Under the pieces are notes generated by a model. The model was not told the origin of the DNA and did no database searches. It worked only from the letters and a program-made list of their open reading frames with translations. A DNA stretch of 64,000 nucleotides, from assembly GCA_021399435.1 (NCBI GenBank), contig JAJTUP010000124.1, positions 1 through 64,000 on the forward strand, in the 5' to 3' direction. Positions 53,227 to 63,732 of this stretch are shown one piece after another. Numbering within the stretch: position 1 is the stretch's first letter; the number at the start of each line of letters is the position of its first letter. The position numbers and the translations under genes are program-made. Source of the stretch: Diaporthe sp. PMI_573 (Eukaryota > Ascomycota > Sordariomycetes > Diaporthales > Diaporthaceae).

Positions 53227-54171
53227 ATGATGGCCGCCAACAACTCGGAGACGTGCGCCATGGTCGGTGACGCCGACCTGTACGGCATCGGGATCCGGCT
53301 GGGCTTCTACCTCCAGTGGATCATCACCCTGGTCGTGACGTACAACGCCCTCGACTACGAGATGCTCCATCGCACCATCACCATCATCCTGCAGCTCGGC
53401 CTCTTCTCCATCATGCTGCTGCACACCACCACCCGTTCCCTGCGCGCTGCCGACGCCGCCATCGGCTTCTGGCTGCTCTTTGGCGCCCTCGTCTCGCTGG
53501 CCGCCGACGGCTCTGCCTTTGGCGTGCTCTCGGGCATCGTACGCATGGCCTTCTACACCCTGCTGTCGGGCTACGAGGCCTGGCTATGGTTCGGCGGTAT
53601 CGACGCGCTGGCGGCCCGCCGTCCCCACACCCGTGCCGACGGCGCCGCGTGCGACACAGTCGTCTTCTTTGGCGGGGCCACGGCGGAGAATGAAGCCTTC
53701 AGGGGGCTGGCGCGAACCGCGGCCATCATCGGCGTCCTGGTCTTCTTCTCCCTCATGGTCAAGCGAATATATGAAGCAAGGGAGAAGGCAGCTCAAGGTC
53801 GGGAGGATGGGCCGGGTGGGCCGAATGGATGGTTGGTGCTGTTGTCCGTCACGATGATTGTCGTCTCCATCGTTGCTATCGAACATCTGATCAGAGCGAA
53901 CCAGATGGTGGGATTGGGCAGTCTCTCGGGCGTGGATCAGCTCATACCATTTCTCATAGGCTTATTTGGGCTCCTGGATACGCTACTGAAGATGTCCATG
54001 GGCCAGGGCGAGGTGCGTGTGCCGGTTTTTCCTGTATGGGATTTGGGATCCTTGTCGCTGAAACGCCTCTGTGCGGAGCGAGATCAGGGTTCCGATCAAC
54101 TCCATCAACTCCACGAATTGCGTATATGGAGTGGAGGTGTAGGTCCACCAATCCGAGCGCGTGGAGTGTAG
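53227..54171 (+). CDS. Seven-TM fungal membrane protein (gene 2), C-terminus replaced by hAT sequence
   Basis: One unbroken frame. ATG 53227 (MMAANNSETCAMVGDADLYG) aligns with the start of gene 1; an upstream in-frame ATG is at 53170. N-terminal signature GDADLYGIGIRLGFYLQWII; C-terminal signature VAIEHLIRANQMVGLGSLSG then VDQLIPFLIGL. Seven hydrophobic segments are visible, as in gene 1, but here there are no introns. Native sequence ends at 54084 (LKRLCAERD); from 54085 the frame reads the terminal repeat of a hAT element (QGSDQLHQLHELRIW...) and stops at 54171. The core is therefore complete and only the cytosolic tail is altered. Unknown function. Confidence 0.7.
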   Translation: MMAANNSETCAMVGDADLYGIGIRLGFYLQWIITLVVTYNALDYEMLHRTITIILQLGLFSIMLLHTTTRSLRAADAAIGFWLLFGALVSLAADGSAFGVLSGIVRMAFYTLLSGYEAWLWFGGIDALAARRPHTRADGAACDTVVFFGGATAENEAFRGLARTAAIIGVLVFFSLMVKRIYEAREKAAQGREDGPGGPNGWLVLLSVTMIVVSIVAIEHLIRANQMVGLGSLSGVDQLIPFLIGLFGLLDTLLKMSMGQGEVRVPVFPVWDLGSLSLKRLCAERDQGSDQLHQLHELRIWSGGVGPPIRARGV

Positions 54172-56490
54172 TAGATTGATCAATATAAGGGTCAAATGGA
54201 GTGTATGTACACCGTGGACATAGCGACGCTATTCTAGAATAGGAAAAGGATGAAGGCTGAAATTGTATGGTCTTAGTATCACGACTTCGTTTTCTGGAGG
54301 TTGATACAACTCCACCAATTACAACTGCAGCCCTTATTCAGCCACGCAACCACGCACTGCTTTTATCGTGAACCTCGCCGTCGCCCTTCTCGTCGCCGTC
54401 GCCCGCGGTGACGAGTTGTGAACGTTTCTTTTCTTCGCATACGGGTAAAAACAACGGGTCCAGCTCGTCGATCAGCCCTGCCCTCAGCCAACTCCGCAAT
54501 ACTTGGGCCATCGAGATGGTACGCGCGTCCAGTCTGTTTCTGCATGGCGTCACCATACGCCCTGCCCCAGAAAAGAGACGCTCACACTCCGCTGACATCG
54601 ACTGTATCGTAAGAAAATCGAGAGCCATTCGGGAGAGGCGCGGATATCGGAGTCTCTTCTCGTGCCAGTATGCAATCGGATCGGTGACCATACGGTCCGT
54701 CTTTTCTCTCGTCTGTTGCCACACTTCGTATTCGTCGTCAAACTCGAAGGCGTTATTGTCATCGCTGGAGTCTCGTGATATAGGTCGCTCTCTGCCGCTC
54801 TCACTGAATTCCTGGAAGCTGTTGAGATAGAGCCGCTGTCTCTTCGGAGGCGGCTCTTCGAAAGAGTCTCTCTCCGGCGCCGCCGGCGCCAACTCATCTT
54901 CGTGGTCACGATACTCACAATCCCACACTTCCTGAACCTTCCTCTTGGCATTGTTCACCCAACTGGGCCGGGACTTCCACTGCTTCTCGAACCACCTCCA
55001 ACGGAAAGCTGGATGGAGCGCCAGCGCAGTGTAATATATAGGAGTCTCATCCAACATATTGTAATAACTATCCAGCTTCATCCACGCGTTATTGATGCCG
55101 ACCTTGAAGTGTTCCGGGTCAGGAAAACTCTCCGCCGTGATCTTCCCATCCTCCAACTTGTTCAACAGGAACTCGAACCCCTGGATCACATCCCATACGT
55201 TACCGTACGAGCCGGTGAAGCCGCACTTTCTCTTTCTCGCGATGCCGTCACCTTCCAGGACTTTAATCGCGTCCTCATAGTATTTCAGGAAGGTGTGGAT
55301 GTGCTGGAGCGCCTCCCAGTCTCGGCTGGTAAGGAGGTTCTCGGCCTGGCAAATTCGCGGCAACGTAGCCGACTTCTTGCGTTGATGCGTGCGCTTCGAA
55401 ATATTCTCCTCCGTGAATTGCGCCTTGTATTTGATGACGAGGATATCAAGACAATCGCGGAGATCTAAGGCGCGCCGGATCATATAGAGTTGGGAGAGCC
55501 ACCGCGTATCGTTGTCGACCACCACCGAGAGAGGCTTCCGATTGCGACCTTGAAGCGTTGGAGATGTTACAATATCAGCTAGTTGAATATCCCGAAGAAG
55601 GTTCGTCAGCCTGTCGCTTCTGTGGATATCAACTACAATATTATGTAACTTGCCAACAGGACCCCGTCGTCTCCATAGATCCCACTCCGCCTGAGATAGC
55701 GCTTCCGCGCCAGAGAGCTGCTCTTCGAAAGCCTCAGGATCTTTCCCAAATAGCAAGGCCTTTGCAGAGAGATTGAGGATGTGGCCGAAGCAACGCCCTC
55801 GTCTGGAGGGTCCATCGAAGTTGTATGTGTTGCCAATTGCGCGCATTGCCGTATCGTTATTATCGGCGTTATCCAGAGTGAAATATCCAACCTTCTGCGC
55901 AAGCCCGTATTCGTCGATTAACGCAACAACCTCATCCGCGATATTATCACCAGTGTGGCGCGTTATTAATTCCGGAAGGCCTAGGACCACCTTGCAAGGT
56001 CGGTTCTCGGCGTTGCGAAAGAAGCAACATACACCAAATAGAGACTTTCTGTTGTTGGACCGCCATCCATCGAAAGAGAAGTGTACGAGACCCGGTGATG
56101 CGCGTATCCTTGTGGCAACTTTCTCGAAATGAAACTCGAATTGGGAGGCGATTCTCGAACGTATGGTATCGGCGGAGATAAGCGCTTTCTGTACCTCGAC
56201 AGACGGGTTGAGGTACGAGAATATAGCCCGAAGTCTATCATCTTCAACAACTTCGAAGGACTGGTTGGATGCAATAACCCACTCCACCAGAAGGCGCTGG
56301 AATTGGCTCCGGTCGAAATATTTGATATACGTATTGGCTAGCAACTGCTCCCGCGGTTGCGTGATATCCAGGCCCAGTTTGGTGACGATAGTGGCAACTG
56401 CTGGCTGTTGACTGTTGCGCTCAGAATGTATTTGCTTCTGGGACTTCGTCTTGCCTTCGGGCGCTCGAATACGATGGCTTTCAAATAGGT
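54085..56490 (-). mobile_element. hAT element, 5'-truncated (element P)
   Basis: Minus-strand hAT whose 3' end is at 54085: CAGGGTTCCGATCAACTCCA, with many TGGAGTG/CTCCAAC-like subterminal motifs to about 54210. It inserted in the last codons of the 7-TM gene 2. At the other end (about 56490) hAT coding sequence changes abruptly into the start of a pogo transposase gene in the same orientation, so the hAT promoter, 5' end and BED finger are missing. No 8-bp target duplication can be tested. Confidence 0.8.
54338..56487 (-). pseudogene. hAT transposase lacking its N-terminus
   Basis: Long unbroken frame of about 715 codons; the first residues visible are LFESHRIRAPEGKTKSQKQI at 56487. It has the hAT core LVHFSFDGWRSNNRKSLFGV, YFTLDNADNNDTAMRAIG and VVDNDTRWLSQLYMIRRALD, then GFTGSYGNVWDVIQGFEFLL and the hATC region ALDFLTIQSMSAECERLFSG. 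No frameshift or internal stop is present, so the catalytic core is preserved. Only the BED finger and start codon are lost, because the upstream sequence is a pogo fragment read in another frame. Confidence 0.85.
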
Positions 56491-56962
56491 CGGTTGTTCA
56501 TTCTGTCGTATAGTGTAGTGTAGGGAATGTTAAAGATCCGTGCAGCCTGACGCGTACTTAAGGGTTTCTTTTGATTTTTTTTTGGAGTTCTCAATTGCCT
56601 GAAGTGCTAGATTGATTTTGTCTTCTTTTGAGTAGATTGGCATTATGGATGTTGATTTCTAGCGTGTTGAATATTTAGGTAGGTAGAGTGATGCGAGACT
56701 AACGCGAAAAATGGGGACGCGATCTGTACCAAAAACAAACCCGCCCACCAAAACTTTAAATTTTCAGAGTAGCACTGCAACACCACCACACCTCCAAATT
56801 GACGGAATCAATTGAAAATAAGGAATTTAAAGCAGTTGGCACCAATTGGTGCCAACTTTTATTGATTTATTCGCCCGAGGTGGGTGCTGGGGTTGATGAA
56901 GTTGGCTGAGTTGGAAAAACTGATCGGGCATGTGATCTGATCGGCTGACTGATGAACCACGT
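56491..56962 (-). mobile_element. 5' fragment of a pogo element related to element F (element Q)
   Basis: Contains the 5' terminal repeat, ending CGT at 56962 next to TA, the untranslated leader and the first ~50 codons of a transposase: MPIYSKEDKINLALQAIENS, a run of nine A (plus-strand T9, 56575-56583), then LSTRQAARIFNIPYTTLYDR in the frame shifted by one. Sequence identity to element F is roughly 85% by eye. It stops at RMNNRP, where hAT sequence starts. The A9 run and the frame offset are the same as in element F. Confidence 0.85.
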
Positions 56963-57632
56963 TACCGGCTTCTTTAAATAAGGAATCTTATTTCCAAGCA
57001 ATACATACTTGGATAATGTAGCAGTGAAAAATCTCTTTCCTTCTTATATACTTGTTTCTAATCCCGGGGGGCCCACGGCAATAACATAATCTATCTATCT
57101 AACCAGCTCGAAGTCTTGTACGTGAGATACTCAGAATCGTGGCAAAACTTTTTTTTTTTTAAAAAAAAAAATTTAAAAAAAAGGGAGACCTGATTCCACC
57201 TAAAACCCATGGACCACAGTAAATCACTAATAAAAAGCCCGCATTGCCGAACTCTGAATATAAATACATGAGTGATCCAGAATGATTCAGTGGGTACTCG
57301 GGATTTCTCCATTTATCTCCGACAATTTGTTCAGCTCCGCAACATATTTAGTTCAACGGCTGTGTCATCTCAACTTGGACCTCGCCCTCAATCTTAGGCA
57401 GCGCATACACTCCTTACTCCCAAGGCGCAACTGATCAATCCCTCAGCTTGTACTCGCTCTCTTGGCGCAATCTGAGATCATCATACTTCTTTCTCCAAAA
57501 GTTCCGGTCGTTTCTTAAAGCTGTATATTCAATATCTGGAACGCGATACACGAAGGTAGCTTCATTGAAATTCAAATACCGCCTAGCCACCTATCACTGG
57601 AACGACGCCTGTGATTAATATCGACAAGAGGC
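56963..57632. other. AT-rich, no recognised gene
   Basis: Includes a 30-bp block of T11 and A-runs near 57149-57182. No gene or TE end identified. Confidence 0.4.
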
Positions 57633-58154
57633 TCAAGGGTCATTGGCCCATTTGTTATCCCGTCGGATCTGGTCCTCCTCCTCAGACGCAAAGTCGTTGG
57701 TGATATTGAATGTCCGACGGATCTCCTCTGGAGTTTTGCCCTTAATCATATTCGCAACTGTCTTGCACCCAAGGTCGAGAAGTGCCTTGATGTCCATGTA
57801 ATTGGCAGCGAGAAGGATCTCAAAGAGCATCTCCTGGTCTATCTCCATGTACTTCTGATCCCACTCGTCGATTGCAGCATTCATGTCACGGAACTCAGTT
57901 TTGAGATCTTGTGTGGGGAGAGGATCGTCACAGTGATGTTTGCACCACTCGATGACTTTCTCGAGGACTGGCTTGGTCATGTTTGGGAGAGGCACAGGCT
58001 GTGTGGTAGCCGCTTCGACACCCAAATCGTCAATCAGATTGTTGAGGAGGATGGAGCGCTTAGCAACCGGTAGGTCAACTCGTACGATGCCGCCATCGTT
58101 GCATTTAAGTGTAAGCTGGGCCTCCTCACGCGCGGCATTCTGCTGTCCAGGCAT
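57633..58154 (-). CDS. skp1 (paralogue): SKP1-family SCF ubiquitin-ligase adaptor, intronless
   Basis: 173 residues, full length for SKP1. The N-terminal POZ-like domain is [20 protein letters not shown] then LNNLIDDLG. The C-terminal F-box-binding helices are [40 protein letters not shown] and [23 protein letters not shown]1 links cullin-1 to F-box proteins. The usual end (EEEEQIRRENEWCEDR-like) appears here as [16 protein letters not shown], so the terminal WCE triplet is changed. Fungal SKP1 genes commonly contain introns; this one has none, and it lies in a transposon-rich block, so it may be an additional, possibly retro-derived copy. Apparently intact. Confidence 0.88.
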   Translation of the reverse strand: MPGQQNAAREEAQLTLKCNDGGIVRVDLPVAKRSILLNNLIDDLGVEAATTQPVPLPNMTKPVLEKVIEWCKHHCDDPLPTQDLKTEFRDMNAAIDEWDQKYMEIDQEMLFEILLAANYMDIKALLDLGCKTVANMIKGKTPEEIRRTFNITNDFASEEEDQIRRDNKWANDP

Positions 58155-59161
58155 CTTGGTAGTCTTACCGTTGGCGATATTTGGAAGTAGACCTGCTCGC
58201 TTTAGGGTCGACTAACAGTGGAATTCAGCCGTAAATTTGCTTAAGAGAACATGTTCTTGAGCTAAATTGTGCAATGGAAATTGAACAATATATATAAATC
58301 CTTGACGACAGCTGGTGTATTGTACTTTACTATACAGTAGAAGGACCTTTTGCAACATATATAATCCTGGCCGGGAGGAGGGCAGGACGTAAAAGGGCAA
58401 GGTGGATCGAGAATGTTTTCAGGCTGTGCACAACGGGGCCAATCGGTCGGGCGAGGGGACGGCACAGTAGAGAAACAGGCTATCACCTGCGTGCCTGCGA
58501 GACCCCATAGCCGGACCGAATTGTCACTCGATGCCGATTCTAATCTCGGGCCGTCGAATGTTGCCTGATTCTGAGAAGCGTCTGCCTTCACATGACCAGT
58601 TGAGATGCGGGTTACTGTATCCGATTGGGGTCCTAAGAGTGAGCTGGGGAAGCTCTTCTGCGAAGTACAAATGGAAAGGACCGTCATCTTGCCAAAAATA
58701 CCTGGATTTTGTTGGTGGCAGGGACCGTAAGGGTGTAAGTGGAGACGACCAGCCAAGGGCTAATGTGACATTCGTCCTGCGACTGCCCGGTTCAGTAGGG
58801 ACAATTGGAGCTTCCATTGAGCTAACAGGGCTACCGTATTAATTCACCAAATTCGCCCAAACCCCTGTCATCGCCCTTCCTTAACACAGCTTAGTGACAG
58901 TCTAAGGATGGTTTAGGGTTTTCGTTGAGCCACATTGAACCACCAGATCTCTCCACTTTTCCTTTGAATACAGAGTTCAATTGGCTTCTGCCACTGACAG
59001 GGGGTTGGACGAATTTGGTGAATTAATACGGTACGCTATACTTATTTATATGTCTTGCTGGGGTCTTTCTGAATTCTATATACATACGAGGGACTGTACT
59101 TTGTCAAGTACCACTATAGGCGGACAACGGATGATATTTCATCACCGCTGCTGGGAGGGGT
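58155..59161. other. Intergenic with a WD40-like scrap
   Basis: On the minus strand near 58490-58560 the reading GPRLESASSDNSVRLWGLAG resembles one WD repeat (S.SSDN.VRLW). It is isolated and not flanked by further repeats, so at most a relic of another WD gene. Nothing else is recognised. Confidence 0.35.
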
Positions 59162-59371
59162 GCGGCCAAGGCGCTTCGAGCCACGACGCAGGACGAGCTG
59201 CGAGAAGTGCTCGCCGACCGGTACAACACGCTCATGGGCTTCAGCTTAGCCGACAACAAGAAAGACCAAGTCCTTGACGAAGAAAGAGTTATTGCTCGTC
59301 TCACCGAGGGCAAATTTAGTAAGGCAACGGTGAAAGTCACTCTTCCTGTTTGTGTGAATGTCAACAGGTAG
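59162..59371 (+). pseudogene. Fragment sharing a motif with 43941-44207
   Basis: Open frame AAKALRATTQDELREVLADR, then YNTLMGF, ending in TAG at 59371, or splicing at the GTAGGT there. It lacks a start codon. It resembles the frame at 43983 (see there). Family unknown; probably a remnant of a duplicated gene. Confidence 0.3.
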
Positions 59372-59739
59372 GTATTGATGGTAAGCTACGATTTCGAGCA
59401 TGCTAGTCTTACATCTCCTGGTACTGTACTGTATTGGACACAAGTACCACTATCAAACTTTCTGGATGATATTTAGAAATATTAACCCTAGGAAGTCGAG
59501 AACATATTAAAAGTACAGAAGCATTGTACACTGCAAAAGTGATTGCACTTGTCGAATGCAAAAGGTGGTTAAACTCATACTATTTCAGGGCCTAATATGG
59601 TACGTACATAAAGAACACATACGAATATAAATATACAGCAACAGCGGCTCTCTCCTCCTGACCGAATTTCTCGTTGTCTAAACTGTTCCCGTTTATCTTC
59701 CTTAAAAACGACCTCTTAGATCTAAATGAAGATACAGTA
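59372..59739. other. Upstream region of the MFS gene
   Basis: 370 bp, AT-rich; presumably the promoter. No distinct motif. Confidence 0.3.
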
Positions 59740-61865
59740 ATGCCTACTTTCAACAATAATGAGGCTACCCTTGTAAGCATCAAGATGCCTGCCAGGTCGC
59801 AACAACAGGACCTGGGCTGTATTGCTTCCTCAAGCCAGACTTCAGAAGATGTGTTTTTGACACCAACTGAAGCTTTAAAGCTCTACATTTCAGTCTGGAC
59901 GCCCACTTTACACCAAAAATTAATCATGTTCACTTTATCCGTCGTCTCATTCATGGTTGCACTGGATGCTTGTATTATCATTACCTCGTTAAATGTAAAG
60001 TCACCTATTTTGGTACATGTTAAATTTGCAAGACATAATTGGTTGACATTTCTGAGGCTATTACGATTGACCTGAAGTTAAACACAACTCAAGGCATCTG
60101 GATCGGTACTGCGTACCTCCTTGTCACCGCTACTACAATGCCGTTACTTGCTGAGTTAAGCAATGTTTTTGGCCGACCGGCAGTCCTGACCTCCTGCCTT
60201 GTTTTCTTTACTGTCGGCACGATCTTTTGCTGCCTAGCAGATGGAATCTCGCTACTCCTGGGCGGGAGGGTACTGCAGGGCCTCGGAGGGGCTGGGGTGA
60301 TGGTCCTGAGCCTGGTCATATTTACAGATATTGTACCCCTCCGCCACAGGCCTAAATGGTACGGCTTCGTGTAAGTCTCTTCAATCGCGCCGTCGTGTGA
60401 TTATCACTGACATATGGTAGCCTTGGGGCGTGGGCCCTGGGTAACTGCCTGGGGCCTGTGCTTGGTGGTGTGCTTGCGGAAAAGACAACCTGGCGTTGGA
60501 TATTTTACATCATGTTTCCCTTCTGCGGTCTGGGACTGCTCCTCGTCATTAAGTTCCTCACACTGAATCCACCTCGCGCGACGCTACGTCAGAAACTGGA
60601 CAGCATAGACTGGGTTGGAGCCTTCCTCTTCATCCCGTCAGGCACTTTGTTTCTGATCGCTGTTTCGTGGGGCGGCGTGCAGCTCAGTTGGTCAAGTCCA
60701 GGCACGCTTGTTCCCCTCTGTCTAGGGACACTCGGATTTGTGGCAACATTTCTCTACGAGCTGAGATTTGCGACGAAACCGTTCCTTCAACGAAGCCTGT
60801 TCTGGGGTACCAGCCCCAGGGTCGCTTACATTTGCGGGGCAATTCAAGGATTTGTGGTCTGTTCACTTGCAACCTGCCCGACCTGCTTGGGAATTTCTAA
60901 CAATTAAGCAGATCTACGGACAGCTTTACTATATACCACTATACTTCTTATCTGTCAAGCTCTACACACCCATTCATACCGGGCTCGCCTTGCTGCCCGT
61001 CCTGGTCACACTTGTGCCCAGCTCGATGATAGCTGGTCGGCTGGTCACGCGCACAGCAGATTACCGCTGGCTAATTTGGATCGGTTGGACTCTGACAACT
61101 GTTGGGTCAGGTCTTACACTTTTATTTCACTCAGGCACTCCAGTGGCGGTATGGGTGGTCGTTCTTATCATCCTCGGCCTAGGCCACGGGGCTGTCCTGA
61201 ATGCGCAAAACTTCGCCGCTCAGGCCATGAGCAGGGTGGGCGAGCAAGGGGCAGCTGCTGCCATGTACATATTGACACGTCAGTTTGGTATGACGCTTGG
61301 GGTTGGAGTCGGCGGGTGTGTGTTTCAGAATGTCATGAGCTTGCGACTCCAGCAGACCGGTCTCGATACTAGTATTGCGACACACAGCGAGGCCTTTGTT
61401 GCCGAGCTCCATCGGATGCACGCTGATAGTATCATGAGATCGCAGATCCTGGATGCATATTCTTTCGGGTTGAGAGGCATCTATATAGTATTTACTAGTA
61501 TCGCAGGCATTGCCCTTTTACTCAGTACGCTCATGAAGCGTTTCGAATCAGGCTTTCCGCAGTTACCACACCGTCGAACAGTCGGTCCGCGGCGGACCGC
61601 CTCATCAGCGCCCCCACTCATTTCGCCAGCTGGCCGCTTCCCCTTTGCATTTGGATCAATTATCTTTTGGGCGTCTTGTGTGGTAAGTGACCCTCCTGAC
61701 TGCAGATATGTTCTTTTGGCTGAGCGACGCTTTGAAAGTGCTGCATTTGCGTCTCGAAGGGTCTTGTTCTCCTGTGTCAACAGGGACACTGCATGGGCTA
61801 ATGACTGTGTGCCCTTTGCCAACCGATCAACAGCAGTCAAAATTGGTGTCGGAGAGCTTCCTTGA
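59740..61865 (+). CDS. MFS drug:H+ antiporter-like transporter, 3' end fused to pogo sequence
   Basis: Exons 59740-59994, 60057-60370, 60421-60856 and 60912-61550 (then read-through). Introns are 62, 50 and 55 nt; the last donor (GTCTGT) is weak. About 548 native residues. Motifs: FMVALDACIIITSLN in TM1, TTQGIWIGTAYLLVTATTMP, motif A-like NVFGRPAV, GGRVLQGLGGAGVMVLSLVI, antiporter motif C (LGNCLGPVLGGVLAEKT), WRWIFYIMFPF, and YGQLYYIPLYFLSVKLYTPI. These mark a 14-TM DHA2-type exporter at the plasma membrane. Native sequence ends after the last membrane segment (LLSTLMKRFES, 61548). The frame then runs 105 codons through an antisense pogo fragment to TGA 61863-61865. Confidence 0.85.
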
Positions 61866-62333
61866 TGATGAGAGATTCGATCCTTAATTAAAGTTGATTG
61901 AGAAACTGCTTGTGTTGGATTGTGTGGTGTCTGGGAGACCCAAGGTGCAGGTAGTATTGGGGAGCATGGTCGTGATGTTGGTGTCCGTATCTTGATATCC
62001 AGCTTAGAAAGTACTACTTTCCGGTTAAATGGGACAAGGCCTGCTCCCCTAAAACCTCCCTTAATAGTTTCTGGCTTGAAAACCTTGTTGTGTGCAGTGT
62101 GGAAGGCGAGAAAGAACTCTGTCTTGTCGATGTGTGTAATCCGGGCCTTGCTGAATTGGTTGATTTCTCCGCCGTATGCCTTTTTCAATGGACCAAAACA
62201 CCCAACATCTAGTGGCTGAAGTAGATGAGATGAATGAGGAGGCATACAAAGAGTAACGATCCTCTTTGCCTTGCAGTATCTCTCAAAACCCGTAGAATGG
62301 TGACTTCCATGTCCGTCTAGTATCAATAGCCGA
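61551..62333 (-). pseudogene. pogo transposase, C-terminal fragment (element R)
   Basis: Starts in the DDE domain (YRLLILDGHGSHHSTGFERY) and has the third acid in LLQPLDVGCFGPLKKAYGGE, the coiled-coil tail and the beginning of a zinc knuckle (RRCGNCGKP), where it stops at the junction with the MFS gene. It is a relative of element F, but with a different tail sequence and no visible terminal repeats. The frame is open; the N-terminal half is missing. The upstream border at about 62333 is abrupt. Confidence 0.85.
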
Positions 62334-63732
62334 TAGGCACCTGTTCGCGAAGGCGATTGAGCATTTCCCGCGCAGTTTCCACCAGATCAGTGAGGGTCGT
62401 GACACTTTCTGTGGTTGTGGATCGCTCGATTGACATGTTTGCAAATACACCGGGCTCTATGGTGGAAAAACGTCTGTGGATACGATGCAACGAGTGTATA
62501 GTTAGCGGTGTCGCTTTGTTTGCCTTTATGTGTTTGCGGGTCGAACCAGATGTGAGAAAGAGGCACCCTGTCAATTTATACAAAGGAGGTTCCTCTGGCC
62601 TTGGAACGTGTTGGCCAGGCAGACAGATAAGCCTCACAAGGCACATTTCTCGCCCCACAAGGATGCCTTGTGTCCAGGGTGATACGCCTACCATAGATGA
62701 TTGTTGGCGCAGTGATATGAGTCACACCTTGCCAGAATGCATCGCAACCCTCCCGAGCCTCACCAGTCAAAGTGGCAATTGATCGGTGAAGCACAGCTAT
62801 CGCCTGCTGTGTTACCTTATGATACCTGCTATGGTTTCGCTAAGTACTTAGTGGCCTGCTTGTGGTGGCTGTGCTGTAGGTATGTGTGGTGGAAGCCGAC
62901 ATGTTCCGACAACGTTTGTCCAGCGTGACCTACGATACGGGCGTGCAAAGAACTTCAGCTGGGATAAATTCTGCAACGCCTTACTCGATATGGAGAACAA
63001 CAAGCTTTTACTCCTCTTCGTCTCAGGGATAGAGGAAGGAATCTAGCGGTTGCGAACTTCTTGGCATCGACATATCCAAAGAACTATGTACTTCGGTTAT
63101 TTCGTCTTCGGATGACAACCGGAACCGTGATACCCTTAAACTACTTCAAGACCTCAAGAATTGAATCGCCTTTTCATTACACCTTGTCGGCGCGATAATC
63201 CTTTAGCCGGCTATGTTTTCAAACAGCCTAATTTCTAAGTAGTTGCTACGTCTAATTAAAAATTGTAAACAATTTGTTGTCTACCTGGGAATTTAGGGGT
63301 CCTTAGGTTTAAGAGCTCATGAGGGTAAGGTTGATATCCGGAACAAGCTTCAGATTCGGACATCCAATGTCAATCCCATTGACCATCTTATACTGCAATA
63401 TGAGGTCCGCTTGCGTAGATTTTCTTGGACGCTGGGAGTTATCACATATATATCTGAAATCTGCAAAATCTATAATGCTACACTATTTTAACTTATTCGC
63501 AATCTCGGTACATGTCTGAGCGCACCCGCCACACAGCCAAGACCCCGCGTCGACCCGCCTGAACCAGGAACAATAGGCTTGCTACGATTTCGCGCGGTTT
63601 CTTCTCCGCTGTACAGATGATAGTTCCGCAACAAATTTCGAAGGGCAGGCCAACCATGGAAAACTCAGGTTGATGGCCGTATTCAATGTTCACTACGGCA
63701 CATCCTGTTTCACATTGAGGCTCAGATTTTAG
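62334..63732. other. No recognised gene
   Basis: About 1.4 kb. Two minus-strand frames near 62323-62794 (ANMSIERSTTTESVTTLTDL; CDAFWQGVTHITAPTIIYG) are open but unknown; they may be parts of one broken gene. The rest is AT-rich. Confidence 0.3.

Noticed and set aside
57149..57182. T11/A-run block as a retroposon poly(A) tail for the intronless SKP1
   Set aside because: It lies about 450 bp beyond the SKP1 stop, contains both T and A runs, and no target duplication was found.
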